Shown here: positions 60,177 through 64,000 of the stretch, one piece after another
Position numbering within the stretch: position 1 is the first letter of the stretch
Layout: each line of letters starts with the position of its first letter
Source of the DNA: JAXGPX01 sp040766745
GTDB lineage: Bacteria > Bacillota > Sulfobacillia > Fermentithermobacillales > Fermentithermobacillaceae
Assembly: GCA_040766745.1 (NCBI GenBank)
Contig: JAXGPX010000001.1
Coordinates: 310,001-374,000, forward strand
DNA length: 64,000 nucleotides
Direction of reading: 5' to 3'
The notes under the pieces: model-generated
Told to the model about the DNA's origin: nothing
The model's database searches: none
The model's input: the letters and a program-made list of their open reading frames with translations, nothing else
Position numbers and translations under genes: made by a program

Positions 60177-61078
60177 ACGGCGAACCAATTGATAACATAC
60201 GACACGAACCTGTCATGGTTGAAGAAGTTCTCTCCTTCATCTTGGAGAGAGCCAGACATTTGGTCGTAGATTGTACAGTAGGTGACGGCGGCCATTCATG
60301 GGAGATTCTTGGCAGCAGCTCCGGCACATATGTTCTTGGCATCGATGTTGACGACGAAGCAGTTGCCGTATCGGACAAGCGTCTGATTTCAGGATTCAAA
60401 GGGCGTTTCAAGGTAGTGAAATGGGATTACCGGGAACTGCCTGAAGCATTGGCCCGGTTCGGGGTACCTAGGATTAGCGGAGCTCTCTTGGACCTGGGAG
60501 TGTCGTCAAGGCAGATTGACAAGGCCGAGAGAGGGTTTTCATACTGGGCAGAAGCCCCGCTGGATATGCGGATGAATCCTGCAGGCCAAAGGACGGCCAG
60601 GGACATCTTGTCTGAATCAAGCGAAGAAGAACTCGAGCGCATAATCAGGGAGTACGGTGAAGAGAGGTTTTCCAGGCAAATTGCCAGGGCGATAGTGAAG
60701 CGGAGAGCAGCGGAGCCAATTCTAACTACAGAGAACCTTGTAGAAGTAGTTATAAATGCCGTACCGCCAAGAGCCAGACGAGACAAGATACACCCTGCCA
60801 GGAGAACATTTCAGGCACTCAGGATCGCTGTAAATGATGAGTTGTCAAGGTTGGCAAGAACGCTCAGAAGAATATTCTCGCTGTTAGAACCAGGGGGCAT
60901 CCTACTGGTAATAGCTTATCACTCGCTGGAGGATAGGATCGCAAAGAATGTTTTTAGGGAACTTGAGGCCGGGGGAGACGGGAAAGTCAGAACGAGAAAG
61001 GTACTCCGGCCAAGCGAAGCCGAGATTGAGCACAACCCGCGTTCACGGAGTGCAAGGTTACGAGTTATTGAGAGATAG
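60173..61078 (+). CDS. rsmH: 16S rRNA (cytosine1402-N4)-methyltransferase
   Basis: 301 residues: HEPVMVEEVL, DCTVGDGGHSWEIL (SAM), LLDLGVSSRQIDKAERGFSY and HPARRTFQALRIAVNDEL. Full length. Second gene of the dcw cluster. Confidence 0.97.
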   Translation: MNGEPIDNIRHEPVMVEEVLSFILERARHLVVDCTVGDGGHSWEILGSSSGTYVLGIDVDDEAVAVSDKRLISGFKGRFKVVKWDYRELPEALARFGVPRISGALLDLGVSSRQIDKAERGFSYWAEAPLDMRMNPAGQRTARDILSESSEEELERIIREYGEERFSRQIARAIVKRRAAEPILTTENLVEVVINAVPPRARRDKIHPARRTFQALRIAVNDELSRLARTLRRIFSLLEPGGILLVIAYHSLEDRIAKNVFRELEAGGDGKVRTRKVLRPSEAEIEHNPRSRSARLRVIER

Positions 61079-61093
61079 GGAGAAGGGGAGACC

Positions 61094-61534
61094 ATGATAA
61101 GAAACGCCGAACTAAACTCTAGAAAGGCTGTATCCCTGGAAGTGTTCGGGGTGTTGTATTTTGCCGTAATCGTTGCAGCAGGGATTATGCTGGTTTGGCA
61201 ACCTGCCAGGGTAGCCAGTATGAATCAGGAACTGGGCAGGCTCGAGGCTACATTGCGGGATTTGAAGATGCGTAACGAGGATCTGAAGCGAACGGTTGCC
61301 ACCATGGAATCTCTTACGTTTATCGAGGCCCAGGCACGAGACGTTCTTGGCATGGTTGATCCTGTACAGGTAAGGGCGCTGGCCGTCAACACAGAAGATA
61401 TGCACCTTTCGACTGAGGAAGAACTGGGCCACATTACTGCTATGGAGCCTGGCCAAACGGGCATATTAGGGTGGATTAACCGCATAGCTCAGTTTATGAA
61501 GAACAGCATAGCTGTTGCCAAGGCGAAGTATTAG
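61094..61534 (+). CDS. ftsL: FtsL-like cell division protein
   Basis: 146 residues: short cytoplasmic basic part, one TM helix (VFGVLYFAVIVAAGIMLVW), then a coiled coil (MNQELGRLEATLRDLKMRNEDLKRTV). Septal FtsL family by position between rsmH and the PBP. The C-terminal tail is longer than usual. Overlaps the next frame. Confidence 0.85.
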   Translation: MIRNAELNSRKAVSLEVFGVLYFAVIVAAGIMLVWQPARVASMNQELGRLEATLRDLKMRNEDLKRTVATMESLTFIEAQARDVLGMVDPVQVRALAVNTEDMHLSTEEELGHITAMEPGQTGILGWINRIAQFMKNSIAVAKAKY

Positions 61535-61559
61535 GAATTTGGCTCTGGGGAGAAAAAAC

Positions 61560-63647
61560 ATGGGGGGAATCTTGGCTCGGAAACGAGTCGGGGTAGTCTT
61601 TTGCGTTATAGCCGTTTGCTTTCTCATGCTATTAGGGCGGCTGGTTTACGTCCAGTTTGTATGGGCTGAAGAACTTGGAGAGCAAGCTCTGGACATGAGG
61701 ATGCAGGATATTCCTATTCAGCCCAGACGCGGAGTCATATCGGATCGAAATGGCCATGAACTGGCCTTTAGCATAGACGTTGAGTCGGTGTATGCAATTC
61801 CTTCACAGGTAAAGGATCCTCCTGAAACTGCAAAGATCATATCTGAGATTCTGGGCCTTAACTATGACAAGGTCCTTTCATCTCTTACCCGTCACAGTGC
61901 TTTTGAGTGGATCAAAAGAAAGATACCAGATGATATAGCACGTGCTTTGAAGGAGCAGAAGCTCCAGGGTATCGGGTTCACTCAAGAATCCATGCGGGTA
62001 TGGCCCAAGGGCAGCCTGCTGGCCCACGCTTTAGGCATAGTAGGAATAGACAATGACGGCCTGGAAGGTTTGGAGTACGAATATGACAGGGTTCTGCGAG
62101 GGACTGCCGGAAAGTTTACAGTTGAAGTCGATGCCGTAGGCGAGGCGTTACCCCAATCACAAAAAGGGTATATACCTCCTGTTGAGGGTAAGAATTTAGT
62201 TCTCACAATTGACGAAGTAATACAATTTGTTGCCGAACGAGAGCTTGATGCAAAAGTTAAAGAAACAAACGCCGCCGGTGGCATTGTTATAGCCATGGAT
62301 CCATCTAACGGCGAAATACTGGCCCTTGCGATCCGGCCTGAGTACGATCCAAATCAATACGATAAGTACCAGGCTGAAAACAGAAGGATCCGGGCAATTA
62401 CTGATTCTTTTCCTCCCGGTTCTACGTTCAAGCCTATTACTGCTGCTGCCGGCCTTGAATGTGGAGCCGTAACTGCAGGCGACACATTCTTCTGCGGCGG
62501 CAGTACTAAGGTTGGGCCTGATACGTTGTATTGCCACAGGCCAGAGGGCCATGGAAGCCAAACATTCGCAGAGGTAATTCAAAATTCATGTAATATTGGT
62601 TTTATTCAAATAGCCCAGAGAATTGGTATTGAGTCGTTTTACAAGTACATTGACCTTTTTGGAATAACTTCTCCTACCGGAATTGACCTTCCCGGCGAGG
62701 CCAGTGGGATAATTGTGCCCCAAGGGCAAGCGAAACCCATCGACCTGGCAGTTATGTCTTATGGACAGACCCTTCAGGCTACGCCAATGCAAATTGCAGC
62801 TTCCCTTGCTGCTATTGCAAATGGCGGCCAGATGGTGGTTCCTCATTTGGTTAAAGAAGTTACAGACAGTTATGGAAATATTATCGAGTCAAAGCCGGCC
62901 GAGACTGTCAAGCAGGTACTTTCGGCTAAGACTGCCGAAGAACTGCGGTTTGCCCTTGAGAAAGTTATATCTGATGGAACAGGTAAGGCAGCATATGTTC
63001 CTGGATACCGCCTTGCCGGGAAAACAGGGACTTCAAACAAAGTAGTCGACGGAAGGATAGCAGAGGGTAAGTACATCGCTTCATTTGCAGGATTTGCCCC
63101 TGCAAATGATCCGAAGCTGGTTCTTCTTGTAATGATAGACGAACCTAAAGGTTCCTACTACGGTGGAATAGTAGCTGCGCCTGTGTTCTCATCTGTGATG
63201 AGGGATGTGCTGCGCTATCTTGAGATCCCGCCTCAAGACGAACCTGCTGCCCCTGGTGAGCAGGATACAGTGATAGTGCCTGACCTTGCCGGAAAAGACG
63301 TTGTGGCTGTCCAGGCTGAATTGCACCAATTAGGCTTGTCCGGTAAACAGGAAGGGCCTGGTGCAACTGTAGTATCTCATTTCCCTATTGCAGGGGCACG
63401 GGTATTGAAAGGGACAAATGTGATATTATACACGGAAGATAACGAGATCCCTGCCCAGGGAATGGTTAGGATTCCTTCGCTGGTAGGGCTTGGGCTTACA
63501 CAGGCACGGGTCAAGGTTAGAGAGGCTGAGCTTTCTTTGAGCGCACAGGGTAACGGTTTCTGTGTTTCTCAGGACCCTGCAGCGGGCAGTATGGTTCCGA
63601 AAGGGACCATGATTAGGGCGGTATTTCGAATGGATGTAGGCCAGTAA
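61560..63647 (+). CDS. PASTA-domain class B PBP (SpoVD/FtsI type)
   Basis: 695 residues: N-terminal TM anchor, dimerisation domain (RRGVISDRNGHELAFSIDVESVYA), transpeptidase with SxxK STFKP, SCN triad and KTG AGKTGTSNKV, then two PASTA repeats (about 575-690). Cross-links septal or spore-cortex peptidoglycan. ATG 61560 follows GGGGAG and starts with MGGILARKR. Two PASTA domains and dcw position fit SpoVD, but FtsI/PBP2B cannot be separated by sequence alone. Confidence 0.93.
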   Translation: MGGILARKRVGVVFCVIAVCFLMLLGRLVYVQFVWAEELGEQALDMRMQDIPIQPRRGVISDRNGHELAFSIDVESVYAIPSQVKDPPETAKIISEILGLNYDKVLSSLTRHSAFEWIKRKIPDDIARALKEQKLQGIGFTQESMRVWPKGSLLAHALGIVGIDNDGLEGLEYEYDRVLRGTAGKFTVEVDAVGEALPQSQKGYIPPVEGKNLVLTIDEVIQFVAERELDAKVKETNAAGGIVIAMDPSNGEILALAIRPEYDPNQYDKYQAENRRIRAITDSFPPGSTFKPITAAAGLECGAVTAGDTFFCGGSTKVGPDTLYCHRPEGHGSQTFAEVIQNSCNIGFIQIAQRIGIESFYKYIDLFGITSPTGIDLPGEASGIIVPQGQAKPIDLAVMSYGQTLQATPMQIAASLAAIANGGQMVVPHLVKEVTDSYGNIIESKPAETVKQVLSAKTAEELRFALEKVISDGTGKAAYVPGYRLAGKTGTSNKVVDGRIAEGKYIASFAGFAPANDPKLVLLVMIDEPKGSYYGGIVAAPVFSSVMRDVLRYLEIPPQDEPAAPGEQDTVIVPDLAGKDVVAVQAELHQLGLSGKQEGPGATVVSHFPIAGARVLKGTNVILYTEDNEIPAQGMVRIPSLVGLGLTQARVKVREAELSLSAQGNGFCVSQDPAAGSMVPKGTMIRAVFRMDVGQ

Positions 63648-63690
63648 GGTTCGATTCAGCCTATTTTGGGGCCATAACGAGGTGCATCAT

Positions 63691-64000
63691 ATGCTGTTGT
63701 CTTGTATGTTGAGAGGACTTAAGGGCGCTTGCCTTGTACAGGACTGCGACGTAACCGGGATTGCCTACGATTCGAGGGATGTCCGGCCTGGCTTTCTGTT
63801 CGTTGCCATTAAGGGATATAAGTTAGATGGACATGCTTTTGTGGAAGATGCCTTTTCCCGTGGAGCAAGCGGGGTGGTTGTTCAGGATCGGCTGTATGTT
63901 CCTCCTGGGAAAGGCCTGGCTGTTGTGGATGATTCACGTTTTGCCTTGTCGCATCTGGCATATGAGTTCTATGGACGCCCTAGCAAGGATCTTTTGGCAG
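63691..64000 (+). CDS. murE: UDP-MurNAc-tripeptide synthetase MurE (N-terminal part, runs off the window)
   Basis: About 103 residues to the window edge: MLLSCMLRGLKGACLV, GIAYDSRDVRPGFLFVAIKGYKLDGH, FVEDAFSRGASGVVVQD. This is the Mur ligase N-domain of the MurE type, next to the PBP as in the usual dcw order. GAGGTG lies 6 bases before the ATG. It would add meso-diaminopimelate (or lysine) to UDP-MurNAc-dipeptide; the residue-defining part is not in the window. Confidence 0.92.
   Translation, partial: MLLSCMLRGLKGACLVQDCDVTGIAYDSRDVRPGFLFVAIKGYKLDGHAFVEDAFSRGASGVVVQDRLYVPPGKGLAVVDDSRFALSHLAYEFYGRPSKDLLA

Overview
The window is a chromosome segment from a spore-forming, anaerobic, low-to-moderate GC Firmicute of the Clostridia type. 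Evidence for this is the sporulation genes (ytxC, yunB, bofC, spoIID-like, a spoVD/ftsI-type PBP), T-box leaders before thrS and pheST, SLH-domain surface proteins, ferredoxin-linked 2-oxoacid oxidoreductase (korDABC), the ruvCAB-queA-tgt-yajC and infC-rpmI-rplT gene orders, and heavy use of GTG and TTG starts behind strong Shine-Dalgarno sequences. I cannot name the genus.

Layout. 0.3-4.1 kb: a membrane flippase-like protein, a CapA-type protein with SLH motifs and a LysM protein. 4.2-4.75 kb: one promoter driving six tRNAs (Val-TAC, Asp, Phe, Gly, Cys, Val-GAC). 4.7-13.1 kb: an 8.3-kb integrated element inserted in the 3' end of tRNA-Val(GAC), bounded by 52-bp perfect direct repeats, with a tyrosine integrase, regulators, a DnaD-like/DnaB replication module containing iteron-like repeats, several unknown small genes, a sigma-region-4-like regulator and a second regulatory switch, but no capsid, portal, terminase or conjugation genes. 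13.4-20 kb: a surface/accessory region with decayed genes. It holds an SLH-Big2-M23 gene split by one in-frame stop, a lipoprotein, and an ABC exporter pair whose first half has lost its middle.

20-64 kb is dense housekeeping sequence, mostly on the + strand: ytxC, T-box-thrS, infC-rpmI-rplT, K+ uptake (trkH/trkA type), an rRNA methyltransferase, yqzL, T-box-pheST, polX, an L,D-transpeptidase, an orphan solute-binding lipoprotein, DUF421, a thioredoxin-like protein, mutS2, a class A PBP (- strand), tyrS, yunB, nadE, yebC, bofC, ruvCAB, queH, DUF2905, spoIID-like, queA, tgt, yajC; a GntR regulator with korDABC, methylmalonyl-CoA mutase large subunit and epimerase; and the start of the dcw cluster (mraZ, rsmH, ftsL, PBP, partial murE).

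Functional links: korDABC makes or uses succinyl-CoA, and the mutase and epimerase next to it connect succinyl-CoA to methylmalonyl-CoA. The two Q-tRNA genes (queA, tgt) sit with queH, the last step of queuosine synthesis. The most novel material is the compact element (possible phage-satellite or PICI-like island with its own origin), followed by a PolX whose polymerase active site looks lost while its PHP domain is intact. Promoters, terminators and operators given below come from reading the sequence by eye and were not tested by any program.
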